Notes: a model not told the origin generated them from the letters alone. A stretch of 14,765 bases of DNA from Phoronis ovalis (GCA_028565635.1 JAOXYB010030665.1:1-14765); one strand, 5' to 3'; positions 1-8,576 are shown, counted from the stretch's first letter. A program made the numbers and translations.

Positions 1-36
1 AAAGATGTCCAACTTTGCCTTTAAATGTGGCTTTTT

Positions 37-292
37 AAATCCACCTATTGATGAGATCAGGATCTATCTTTTGTTGGTATTTGATTTTTTAATCCATCTT
101 TTGATGAGATCAGGATCTATCTTTTGTTGGGATTTGACTTTTTTACTTTTTAATCCATCTTTTGTTGGGATTTGACTTTTTTACCTTTTAATCCATCTTT
201 TGATGAGATCATGATCTATCTTTTGTTGGGATTTGACTTTTTACTTTTTTTATCCATCTTTTGATGAGATCCTGATCTTTTATCCAGGATTT
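37..292. repeat. AT-rich tandem minisatellite, about five units
   Basis: Units begin near 37, 91, 151, 190 and 251 with a variant of AATCCATCTTTTGATGAGAT. They continue through GATCAGGATCTATC, then TTTTGTTGGGATTTGAC, then a T-rich spacer. A full unit is about 60 bp. The unit at 151 lacks the GATGAGATCAGGATCTATC block and so is about 39 bp. The last unit decays after GATGAGATCCTGATC. No coding potential is seen. Bases 293-530 hold nothing further that I can support. Confidence 0.9.
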
Positions 293-530
293 ATTTTTAC
301 ATTTTTAAAAACTATGATCATTGTCATATAGTCTGATTTTCTAGCAAACATTTTAAAATATATCAATACAAATAAACACGAAAGCCACTCACCAATGCAT
401 ACACAATTAGAAAGTGAGTGTCATGAGACACGAGAAAACTATTACATAACTAACTTTCTTTTACATAATTCATGATCTAGCATCCACATCTATTGGGACG
501 ACAATTTTGTACAATTTGATAAGCCTATAA

Positions 531-870
531 ACCATTCAGACTAAGTGGGATATAAAAGTGGTAGATGAAACCGATGTTTAAACCCATTGCAAATATGTCT
601 GACACCATGCCAGTAGAGACAATGCAGCAGACTGACAGGGGGCTGCCAAGTCCGCAGTAAAAGATGCCACCCCATGTGACTGTCAATGTTGTTGGTCACT
701 TTTTTTTAGAATCTGCATAACAAACAAGAAACAGACCTATGAGAGGCCAACCGGCACAGAGACCAGCTCCAGGTGGTGAAGTTGGACATGCAGGTGGCTA
801 GGTCATTGCACTTGCTATTCACCAGCCTGCCAATCTAGTCTTCCAGCTCCTCAATGCACCACCACCATCT
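531..870 (+). pseudogene. Copy A of an unrecognised exon-cassette family (degenerate)
   Basis: This is recognised only by comparison with copies C, D and E further on. Bases 543-575 translate to KWDIKVVDETDV followed by a stop, matching KWDV-L-V in copy D. Bases 588-660 match the CGYACHC-SW block of copy E at a looser level. Bases 748-840 give MRGQPAQRPAPGGEVGHAGG, a stop, then VIALAIHQP; this parallels LRAQPAQRLALGGTVGYPHA of copy D and QKPALGSSVRHAADLVIAL of copy E. Several stops and gaps make it a pseudogene or repeat relic. Function is unknown. Bases 871-1295 hold only a short ORF (936-1187) with no family resemblance. Confidence 0.55.
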
Positions 871-1295
871 GCTATACAGGGAATGGAATAATGAGTCTGG
901 GCCATTGTTTCTACTACTGAACATAGACCCTAATATTGGAAGAAATGAATGACATAGTTGCAGTTGTCTGCTTAGACAAGAGAGTTGTCTGTGGAAAAAG
1001 CACTAATATGGAGGTGGGGGCATTACAAGGAATAGTCGTTTGGAAGCATCTTCTTTACTTATATCATCATGGACGAATGAATATCCATCAATCACATACT
1101 AATATCATGCTGATAATGCTAAAACCATCCAAACTGCCAAGGTATCCATGTATTTCGAAGAATTTAAGTAGCCAGCCCAGTGATTAACCCTCATCCAGCT
1201 AGAGGACACAAGCCAGAGGCACCTGCGTGCGGTCACCTGATGAGTTGGTGCCTCATGTCTGGGGATAGGTTTAATCCTATTTAGATATTAATTTT

Positions 1296-1390
1296 CCATA
1301 TACACTCATTGCAGATATGTTTGCCACCTTGCCAGTGTGGACAATACAACAAAATCGACAGAGGGATGCATTACCTGCAGTTTTATCAAT
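1296..1390 (+). repeat. Partial second copy of the 588-660 block of copy A
   Basis: GCAGATATGTTTGCCACCTT at 1312 onward aligns with GCAAATATGTCTGACACCAT at 588 onward. The similarity continues through CCAGT-G-GACAAT-CA and GACAGAGGGATGC / GACAGGGGGCTGC. It is a short diverged fragment of the same cassette family and has no continuous reading frame. Confidence 0.5.
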
Positions 1391-1414
1391 GCTGCTGGTT
1401 GTCAAATTGAAGCA

Positions 1415-1564
1415 AAGTGGATATAGACAACAAAGAAGGATATAGGATATAGATTACTAGAGGCAGACATCTATCAGACAAAACTCTATTTATGAAGAAA
1501 AATCTTAAAACCTGAGAAATCATGAAGCACCTTATTTATAACTGTGATGGACTAATGCGATTTT
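1415..1564. repeat. Dispersed ~150-bp repeat, copy 1
   Basis: AAGTGGATATAGACAACAAA is followed by GAAGGATATAGG, a variable stretch, then ATGAAGAAAAATCTTAAAAC and CTGAGAAATCATGAAGCACC. The same order recurs at 3350-3503 in the same orientation with a few indels. No reading frame is evident. It is probably a relic of an interspersed element. Bases 1565-1780 show nothing I can support. Confidence 0.8.
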
Positions 1565-1780
1565 CTGCTTGAATTAGGGATGTTTTTAAAACAAAGTTTA
1601 GCTTCTTTTTTGGTAGACCTGGTACTATGTACATTGCTATTTAAAAAACAGACTAAGGTGATAAACCAACTGCGCATTCATTATTATTATCAGTCACCAA
1701 TAGTTTGATACTAAAATAAATTCTCCAAACTTCATAACATGTCAATGGTTTATTAGTTACATAAAAGATGGCCTCAGTTC

Positions 1781-1905
1781 ACATTCAGAGGCATGGACCA
1801 CCTCTTGGGAGCAATATCAACATGTTTCATGATGGCAGTGTGGAGATACTGGACATCGTGAGGAGTCAGCAACTACCGCGTCAAGGAAGGCAGGCTTTGG
1901 GTAAG
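1781..1905 (+). pseudogene. Copy B: isolated exon-1-like block of the cassette family
   Basis: The acceptor-like CACATTCAG ends at 1788. The open frame then reads QRHGPPLGSNINMFHDGSVE and ILDIVRSQQLPRQGRQALG, reaching a donor GTAAGT at 1901. The same block occurs in copies C (from 2211) and E (from 5349), where it reads GPAHGSNINVFYDGSVKIWD and GPALGSNINVFYNGSMDK. The donor position homologous to copy C (AAGGCAG/GT) is mutated to GC here, so the downstream GTAAGT may have been adopted. This is the only exon-1-like copy with no internal stop. No known domain is recognised. Confidence 0.5.
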
Positions 1906-2094
1906 TAAAATGCTAGAATGGCACCTTTCATAATATGTTATACCTGAACACAGAATAAATCTGTCTTGAGTTAGGGTTTTGCATATAATTCTGCAGCTCC
2001 AAGCAATGAACTTTTAGTGTATACTCCTCAGAAACAATGGTAGTAGCATAAGATGCAGGGCACGGTAGATCCTGGCAATAGCGTAACACCGGTT

Positions 2095-2840
2095 GTGACT
2101 GCATTTGTAGATTTTGGTATGTAACAGTCCTCATATACCAATGCAAGAAACCAGTGGAGTGCTGGGGGGGGGGGGGGCACCGTTTTTCAAGATGTGAAGT
2201 ACACATTCAGAGGCATGGACCAGCTCATGGGAGCAATATCAACGTGTTTTATGATGGCAGTGTGAAAATATGGGACATCGCGATGAGTCAGCTACGATCG
2301 CGTCAGTCGCGTTAAAGGAAGGCAGGTACACAAGTGCTTTGTAACTCTATTTTGAAACTGTAATATAATGGAACATATTAAACTGTTTTTGTTTATTCAG
2401 GTTTACTTCACAAAAAATCAATCATTTATAAATCTGCCTAATTGTAATTAAATTGATTAAAACAGTTCAACTAGAAAAATTATGTTTGTCAAATTGAAAG
2501 CATAAATATTTTTAATCGGCAAACCTGTGACATTTCTTTTTTCAGAAATCATGACCTGGTATTTATGTTTACTGGGATGGGAATGGGTATTTATGTTTAC
2601 TGGGACGTGAATGTGATAAAATTTGATTATGCTAACCATCCAAACAGTCAAAGTATAGACATATTAATTAGGAGAAAAGTAGGATGTGAAATTAGTAAAT
2701 CGTGAAATTGCATTACCTCTTGTGGATAACTTGTCACTGCCAGTCGTGGCAATCCGGCAGGGTTGAGAGGCACCATTATGTGTAGCCATGTCCATAGTTC
2801 TAACAAATGCTACCAAGTTCAATTCGAGTAGGATTCTTTT
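2095..2840 (+). pseudogene. Copy C of the cassette family with its intron retained
   Basis: An upstream block at 2130-2200 parallels copy E. The exon-1-like block at 2211-2325 reads RHGPAHGSNINVFYDGSVKI, then WDIAMSQ and a stop, with acceptor ACACATTCAG and donor GCAG/GTACAC. An AT-rich intron (2326-2545) strongly resembles the one in copy E. The exon-2-like block from 2546 carries a 27-28 bp internal duplication of GGTATTTATGTTTACTGGGA at 2558-2612. It encodes IYVYWD-N-V-KFDYANHPN and then hits TAG at 2680-2682, where copies A and D have TGG (Trp). Frameshifts and stops mark it as non-functional. The encoded protein is not recognised. Confidence 0.6.
2164..2177 (+). repeat. Run of 14 G residues
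   Basis: An uninterrupted (G)14 tract lies inside the upstream block of copy C. The homologous place in copy E reads GCTAGGTAGGTACTG, so the tract is a local expansion. Its length may be unreliable because homopolymers are prone to sequencing error. Confidence 0.9.
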
Positions 2841-2941
2841 CTGAGATAATACTCTTCAAAATGGCATTGAATGCACAAGATGTTTTTTTTTGTTCGTTTA
2901 TTTATCAAGTTTCTCTATATTATTTAATTATTTTCTTACAG

Positions 2942-3020
2942 AAATTGCATGAAAAGAAGTTCTTGCAATGAAGTGAAGTTTCTAGACGATATTAAAGATT
3001 TAATTACCAGCATAAATGTA
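2942..3020 (+). CDS. Candidate isolated internal exon, unknown product
   Basis: The block is preceded by a long pyrimidine tract and TTTCTTACAG (acceptor at 2941) and followed by GTAAGT at 3021. It is 79 bp: one leading base plus 26 codons reading NCMKRSSCNEVKFLDDIKDL then ITSINV, with no stop. It resembles no domain I know. Its neighbours are cassette copies C and D, and whether it belongs with either is not shown. It could be a chance open block with good splice sites. Bases 3021-3349 hold nothing else supportable. Confidence 0.35.
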
Positions 3021-3349
3021 GTAAGTGGAGAGACAATCATTGAAGTTGTCAAGTCATGTCTTTGTTACTTTGTGTGTCAGTAGGATGAGACTCATGCAAT
3101 ATTTTATTTCATACTTGCAAGCTGTCAACACGTTATGAAGCATAGATTTGTTGGGAAGGGATGGAAATATGTACGTACGTCACCTGGGTAGCTTCCATTC
3201 CTATTGAGAAAAACCAATTACTATGTCGATCAATGGGCTGAATGAGGAACCTGCTGTCTATATATAGTTAACAAGATCTTGAGATCTTATTTAATGTTTT
3301 ACTACTGTTTGCAACAAAATATTGCTTAATTTGGAAAAAACTTAGATAA

Positions 3350-3503
3350 AAGTGGATATGGACAACAAAGAAGGATATAGGAAAAAGATTACCAAAGACA
3401 GGAATCTATCAGCCAAAAGTCTATTTATTTATGAAGAAAAATCTTAAAACCTGAGAAATCATGAAGCACCTAATTTATAATCTTGACGGAGTAACACAAT
3501 TTT
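3350..3503. repeat. Dispersed ~150-bp repeat, copy 2
   Basis: Direct-orientation match to 1415-1564. AAGTGGATATGGACAACAAA is followed by GAAGGATATAGG, then a variable stretch, then ATGAAGAAAAATCTTAAAAC and CTGAGAAATCATGAAGCACC. Small indels distinguish the copies, for example an extra TTTA in CTATTTATTTATG here. Confidence 0.8.
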
Positions 3504-3606
3504 ATGTGGAACAAAGTATCTGTTTGGGCAATACAAATTAATTTCTTAAATTCACCTCCAATAGTAAGGCATTCACCAAGACATACGTTTTTCTATGGGT
3601 TACTAG

Positions 3607-3810
3607 AGGGCAAGCCCTGTGACATTAGCAGATCCCATTGTAGTGGAAGGCAAAGAATGTGGTCAAGCTTGTCTTAATAAAAGGGATTATGAAGCGCAGT
3701 GTATCGTGGTTAGTATGAAAGGAGCAAGTGCAAAAGCCTTGCATAAAGTGTGAAATCAGAAGAGAATATGTGCAAGGACTGAGCAAACACATCCTGCTAG
3801 ACAATGCAAG
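3607..3810 (+). pseudogene. Candidate Cys-containing exon with one internal stop
   Basis: The block is bounded by GGTTACTAG (acceptor at 3606) and GTGAGT (3811), and is 204 bp or 68 codons in a single frame. It reads RASPVTLADPIVVEGKECGQ, ACLNKRDYEAQCIVVSMKGA, SAKALHKV, a TGA at 3751-3753, then NQKRICARTEQTHPARQCK. Six cysteines are spread over the block. A 74-bp stretch with good splice ends (3811-3884) separates it from copy D, so the two may have been adjacent exons. The intron phases do not match cleanly, however. The single stop suggests a recently dead exon or a sequencing error. No family is recognised. Confidence 0.4.
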
Positions 3811-3884
3811 GTGAGTATGACAGTATAGCATTCTACAGCCTAGTGATTATCCTTCTGGCGCCTTTCAGTAGATTATTATTTCAG

Positions 3885-4352
3885 AATACATGATCTACAG
3901 CCTGGTATATACACTTACCAGGACAGGAATACATGTATGACAGAATAGATATATTAGAAGAGAAGTGGGATGTCATATTAGTAAGTTGTGCAGTTTTTAG
4001 GAGTTGGACCATAGAGGGATTAAGAGCCCAACCAGCCCAGAGACTAGCTTTAGGTGGTACTGTTGGTTATCCACATGCACAGGTCATAGCCCTCGCTGCA
4101 TATGAGTCATCACTTCCCACTCAGCCTGTTGCCCAATCAGAGCATGCCACCCGGCCTGCTGATGACCATCCTCCTAGCGCTGATTTTCGTAGTTCACGGG
4201 GGGAGAAGAGAAGTGGGGAGGAGGATTCTACTTCTAAACACAAATATGCTTCTTCTTCCTCCCTGTCTGCTTCTCTTGATTCTACATTTGCCTCATCCAC
4301 CACACCACACCCGCCCGAAATAGTGGCTACTACTCCTGTTTTTTCAAATTGA
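3885..4352 (+). pseudogene. Copy D of the cassette family, with the longest open frame (139 codons)
   Basis: The block begins after ATTATTTCAG (acceptor at 3884) with IHDLQPGIYTYQDRN, homologous to HDLQPGIYIYWDGN in copy E. A deletion and frameshift follow. The open frame from 3933 then reads RIDILEEKWDVILVSCAVFR, then SWTIEGLRAQPAQRLALGG and on to a stop at 4350-4352. The Trp codon at 3966-3968 that is TAG in copies C and E is intact here. The last ~60 residues are Ser/Thr/Pro-rich low complexity, including SSSSLSASLDSTFASSTTPH. This is probably the terminal exon of the ancestral gene. Its function is unknown. An antisense ORF (4121-4483) is regarded as a shadow. Confidence 0.5.
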
Positions 4353-5204
4353 AACACAGTGCCAAGGTAGATACAGGCACCCAAGGCATCATTATACATC
4401 TTTAGAATTAATATAGTTGTTTGCTTCCAGATATATTCAACAAAGAAGATTATCTGAAACGAGGGATAGTATAAGGCAAACATACATAACGGCTTGCATG
4501 TCTATAATACGGCTCTGCTATAGAAAGCCCTAAAAAACTATCCACACTGGGTGCTTCTGATCAAACACCCATGTACATGTAGGTATAACGAGTGAATAAT
4601 CTACATTGTGAACCAAAAGTCAAGCAATAATAGACTTATCCAGCCTTTGCAAACTTAAACTGGTTGCATTTCATTGGGATATTGCGAAATCAACCTCATG
4701 CAAGCATAAAATCAGTGAAAGAATCAAAAGCTTAGTATCCAAAGTAGTTTGAAAAAATTCTTACATATTACTGAAAGACAATACCCAGCCAGTCATCCAT
4801 GTTACACAAAATTGATCCATCCATATTATTTAACGAACTCAAGACTAAATATGGCCAAATGGAACAGCAAGAGGTCATCAGAAAGGTAACTGAACCATCA
4901 GATTAGGTAAACAACATAGCTATCTCACAACATCAATGGAAAGAATTCAACAAAGTTATGCTGCAGTGGCAGATCCGGGATTTCCTCAAGGGGTATACAA
5001 ACAATATAAATAATAATGCAAAAGAAACTAAAACCCTCTGATATTTATTACAATATGGAATTGATTTTATGGTTAAACTGTCTTCTTCTATCATTATTAT
5101 TGATAAAGATAAATTATAGATAATTGTTTATGGTTACTAAGAGTTTCAATATGCTCTCCAAAATTTACAACATGACTAAACGGTCTAATGAATTTGTGAT
5201 TTAA
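4353..5204. other. Non-coding AT-rich stretch with a possible transposon-end motif
   Basis: No open block with splice sites was found. CAGTGGCAGATCCGGGATTT at 4964-4983, followed by CCTCAAGGGGTA, resembles the CAGTGGCGGATCCAGG-type ends that I recall from several invertebrate DNA transposons. That resemblance is from memory only, and no partner end was located. Confidence 0.3.
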
Positions 5205-6330
5205 TGCGAAATGATTTTTTTTGGTATATATTTTCAGTCCTCACATACTAATGTACCAAGCAGGTGAAGTGCTAGGTAGGTACTGTTTCCACAAAGACTT
5301 CCACTACACCTCATTTCCTGTGGGTGTGAGGCAGCCTCACATATTTAGAGCAAGGACCAGCTCTTGGGAGTAATATCAATGTGTTCTACAATGGGAGCAT
5401 GGACAAGCAGGTCATCTTGACCGCTTCAGTCATGTTCAAGGAAGACAGACACACAAGTGCCTTGTAACTCTATTTTGAAACTGTAATATAATGGAAGATT
5501 AAACTGTTTTTGTTTATTTAGTTTAGTTCACAAAAAATCAGTCATACATAAATCAGCCTAATTGTAAAAAAACGATTAAAACAGTTCAGCTAGAAAAAAT
5601 TGTCAAATTGAAAGCATAAATATTTTAATCGGCAAAGCTTGTTCTTACTGTAATGTTTCTTTTTACAGAAATCATGACCTACAGCCTGGTATTTATATTT
5701 ACTGGGATGGGAATGTGACAAAATTTGATTGTGCTAACCATCCAAACGGTCAAAGAATAGATATATTAGGAGGAAAGTAGGATGTGAAATTAGTAAATCG
5801 TGCAATTGTATACACCTCTTGTGGATATGCTTGTCACTGCCAGTCGTGGCAATCTGTGGTTGAGATGCCATGTCATGTGCAGCCTAATCCAATAGCCCAT
5901 GCTACCACCAATTTTTTAGAAAATGAAAGGTAAACAACGAGCCAGATAGCCAAACCTGTAACAAGGAAATCGGCCCAGAAACCAGCTCTAGGCAGTTCTG
6001 TCAGACATGCAGCTGACCTGGTCATTGCACTTTCTGCTGCTCAAACCAATGTTCCAGCTCCTCAATCATAACTTGTGCTATACAGACTCCAGCTTCCATG
6101 CAATTACCTCCCATTGTGAAGACTCCTGCTACCAAACTGTCACAACTCCAGGTGCCACTTCCTGTATAATGAGCAACCATCACACATGGTACAGCCTCTT
6201 TGCTGCCCAGTATCCTGTTACCCAGCTATCATCACCAGCTGTGCCCAACCACTGCTCTGCCACCACCAAAACTCCCTATAAAACATCCTTCTGCTTCTGG
6301 TAGTTCCCAGGGGTAGGGCGGAAGTATAGG
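5205..6330 (+). pseudogene. Copy E of the cassette family, the longest copy, with intron
   Basis: The order is: an upstream block (5237-5348); an exon-1-like block from 5349 reading EQGPALGSNINVFYNGSMDK; an intron-like AT-rich stretch to 5668 that closely matches copy C; then an exon-2-like block from 5669. The latter reads NHDLQPGIYIYWDGNVTKFD, then CANHPNGQRIDILGGK, TAG at 5778-5780, then DVKLVNRAIVYTSCGYACHC and QSWQSVVEMPC. A further open part near 5950-6070 reads QIAKPVTRKSAQKPALGSSV then RHAADLVIALSAAQTNVPAP. The tail to ~6330 aligns with the Ser/Pro-rich tail of copy D. The exon-1 donor homologous to copy C is lost. Blocks LGSNINVFYDGSV and LQPGIYIYWDGNV look like each other, which suggests an ancient internal repeat. 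The protein is not recognised. Confidence 0.6.
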
Positions 6331-6937
6331 TAACATGATTCTGGTCCTGACCACAAAAATGTCAGCTAACATAGTACTATTTCTTATGTTATTTTTTTAT
6401 TATGAATATTGTTCAAAATAATTTTTGTGCTAGTTGAAATATAAATCATTTCTAGGATTTTGTCGTAAGTCATGTCTACAGTCTAGTTTAAAGCTAAGCT
6501 AGAGTCTCCTTGCTGTTTTAAGTAAAAATTCAAGAAAAATCTAAATTACATTGTTTTAAAACAAAATAGATGTTTTCTGAAAATTTAAACATCCAGGCTA
6601 TGTCATAGTGTTTTTTAGACTCATGTGTGACAAGTATGAAATTTAATTAGGTTTAGCTTCCACCTTTGTTATAAAAATCCCACAGGATAAACCAATAGGT
6701 CTACATTTGTGCTATCTATGTTTTTTAGCAAGTACAATTGCTGTGGTCCAATTGCACATGGGACATTGGTTATTTAATCAAACAGGGTATTAAATAATTA
6801 AATTAATTTCAAGGTACATCGATGGTATATGTTGTAAGTCAAGTAATCCCAGCTATACAAAAGTTAATGTTATAAAAAGAAAACAGGTGCATTTCACTTT
6901 TATAATGTTCCAATTATCTAACCTAATTTATTTATAG
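6331..6937. other. Non-coding AT-rich stretch
   Basis: No open block with both splice ends and no repeat shared with the rest of the window was found. It forms the upstream flank of the exon series that starts at 6938. No promoter could be identified. Confidence 0.4.
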
Positions 6938-7007
6938 AGGAAGAACAGAAGGGCAGAAATACCAATGCACTTCTGAGAAAGATGTAGTAGAGCAAGCCAA
7001 ACCTCAG
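6938..7007 (+). CDS. Exon A of an unrecognised multi-exon gene
   Basis: The acceptor is TTTATTTATAG and the donor CAG/GTAGAA. The 70-bp block reads, after one leading base, GRTEGQKYQCTSEKDVVEQA then KPQ. Its 3' part (SEKDVVEQAKPQ) parallels the end of exon B (NKEVEDQTKPQ), and the DNA ending AAACCTCAG/GTA is identical in both. It is therefore a shortened or diverged tandem duplicate of exon B. The exon upstream of it was not found. Its leading single base does not match the phase-0 series that follows, so it may be skipped or dead. Confidence 0.5.
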
Positions 7008-7254
7008 GTAGAAATATAATTTAAAAAATTGAATGAATTTTGTAATCAACAGGCTTGAAATGTGTTTTAAATATGCAGTAAATCTATATTGTGAGATTCT
7101 TATCTTGGTTTTTAGGACACAATTATGCTGGTGGGTCATATTCAGTTGGTATCCAGACATTCTTTTTGAAGGTATTCTTAATAATTGTAGCAGCTTCAAT
7201 GATAAAATTTTAATTAAAATTAAACTGTGTTATTTTAATTATATCAACAGAGAG

Positions 7255-7398
7255 GAAATAAAACTAAAAAGAAGCAAGAAGGTCGAAAAAGCCCTTCCCG
7301 CCTTCACAAGTTCAACATCATCAGATGAAGAAGAATTTGCACTAGCGGAATTCCAAAACAGTTGTAATAAAGAAGTAGAAGATCAAACCAAACCTCAG
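7255..7398 (+). CDS. Exon B: basic patch followed by Ser/acidic patch
   Basis: The exon has 48 codons in phase 0-0 if the second AG of ATCAACAGAG is used, with donor CAG/GTAAGA. It reads EIKLKRSKKVEKALPAFTSS then TSSDEEEFALAEFQNSCNKE and VEDQTKPQ. The arrangement (Lys/Arg-rich, then SSDEEE-type acidic serine patch) repeats in exon C, whose corresponding parts are RSKSKAKKRK and SLSSSEDELL. Such patches suit nuclear localisation and casein-kinase-2 phosphorylation, but that is inference from composition. The intron after exon A and the intron after exon B also resemble each other (GAGATT...ATCTTGGTTT...ATCCAG), so intron and exon were duplicated together. Confidence 0.6.
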
Positions 7399-7628
7399 GT
7401 AAGAAACAAAAACACCATAATTGACTTTTTTACTTAAGTGATATAGTTCCTATTTATTGCAAATCAAAAACAAGATCGTTGTGATTTAATGAGATTATTA
7501 TAATCTTGGTTTACAGACATAATAATGATGGAGGCTGTTTTTTATCCAGGGAGTAGATACTTCATAAAATTTTGGATAGAGGTGCATTTAAATGAAAACA
7601 ACATTTTTTATTTTTATTATACCTTTAG

Positions 7629-7736
7629 AGAACAAGAAGTAAATCAAAAGCGAAGAAAAGAAAATCTACAGAAGAGCTCTCTATCCTGACTAGTTTATCA
7701 TCAAGCGAAGATGAACTCCTCATCAGTGCAATAGAG
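7629..7736 (+). CDS. Exon C: NLS-like basic stretch plus Ser/acidic patch
   Basis: The exon has 36 codons in phase 0-0 between ATACCTTTAG and GAG/GTAAGA. It reads RTRSKSKAKKRKSTEELSIL then TSLSSSEDELLISAIE, without a stop. KAKKRK resembles a monopartite nuclear localisation signal. The LTSLSSSEDELLISA part aligns with FTSSTSSDEEEFALAEF of exon B, indicating tandem exon duplication. The preceding intron also matches the one before exon B (CTTCA-T-ATAAAATTTT near its end). The intron that follows (7737-8077) holds nothing else supportable. Confidence 0.65.
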
Positions 7737-8077
7737 GTAAGATTTTGTAAATAATCCCAGTATGATGAACCCTTCAAACATATTTTGACATCTAAATTAA
7801 TAAGCTTTGAACCCTTCTCTAAGCATCATAACAAACATTTTTAAGGCAACTATAATATATTTACAATGAGTTTTATAATGAGTTCAAGCAGCATTTTTAT
7901 AATTATGGTTTTTGAGATTTTTTACATTATTTTAACATTAATGTATACATTATCCAAATATTATCTGTTTACCAAATGAAACGTTTATTCATTCACAGCA
8001 TGTCAAAAACATTATAAAATAGCGGAAGCTGTAAGTTATATAAATACAGTCAGTAATATATGGTGTTTAAATTTTAG

Positions 8078-8152
8078 AACACAGAATATGATAAACATGC
8101 TAGCAGTGCAACAACACCAACCGTTGGAGTGCAAAATGTTACAGAAATGCAG
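8078..8152 (+). CDS. Exon D, short linker exon
   Basis: The exon has 25 codons in phase 0-0 between TTTAAATTTTAG and CAG/GTAATG. It reads NTEYDKHASSATTPTVGVQN then VTEMQ. The Ser/Thr-rich composition suggests a disordered linker between the charged repeats (exons B, C) and the larger exon at 8577. The shared phase with exons B, C and 8577 supports one transcript. The intron 8153-8576 has no other feature that I can support. Confidence 0.55.
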
Positions 8153-8576
8153 GTAATGTGTTTGACAATTTTATGAGTTCTAAATAATTCATCTCAATTT
8201 CGTAGTTTTAATCAAACTCATTTGCCTAATTTACAAGCAGAAAATATGCAGGAAGCACTACACATAACATCTAATAAATGAAATTTACCAGAACAACAGA
8301 TCCTATCTTCTATTCCTCGTATTCCTGTACTGTTTACAATAATGATAGCAAATAACCATTTTCTGCACCATCACAATTCAAGTACCATTCATTTTAAAAC
8401 AAGAGCATCATTGACTGTAATGTCCTAATAGTGGGTTATGATTGTTTATCAACAATTCTTTACAGTGGGATGAAACAAATGGCAATACACGCCACTGACA
8501 CAACTGCTTTCGGTTTCTTGCTGGTTAATACTAATTAATGGAATCAATTCACTAACATGGCAGTTTTATTTTGCAG

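Noticed and set aside
368-424. CACTCAC...GTGAGTG short inverted repeat
   Set aside because: A 7-bp stem with a long loop is expected by chance in a window of this size.
936-1187. Plus-strand 83-residue ORF
   Set aside because: No splice context, no similarity to the cassette blocks in that frame and no recognisable domain.
1928-2651. Minus-strand ORFs 1928-2206 and 2457-2651
   Set aside because: They lie antisense to copy C, and the first is partly made by the poly-G tract (poly-Pro).
4121-4483. Minus-strand 120-residue ORF
   Set aside because: It is antisense to the copy D frame, whose homology to copies A and E fixes the plus strand as the coding one.
6007-6303. Plus-strand 98-residue ORF
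   Set aside because: It is out of frame with the QKPALGSSVRHAADLVIAL reading shared with copies A and D.
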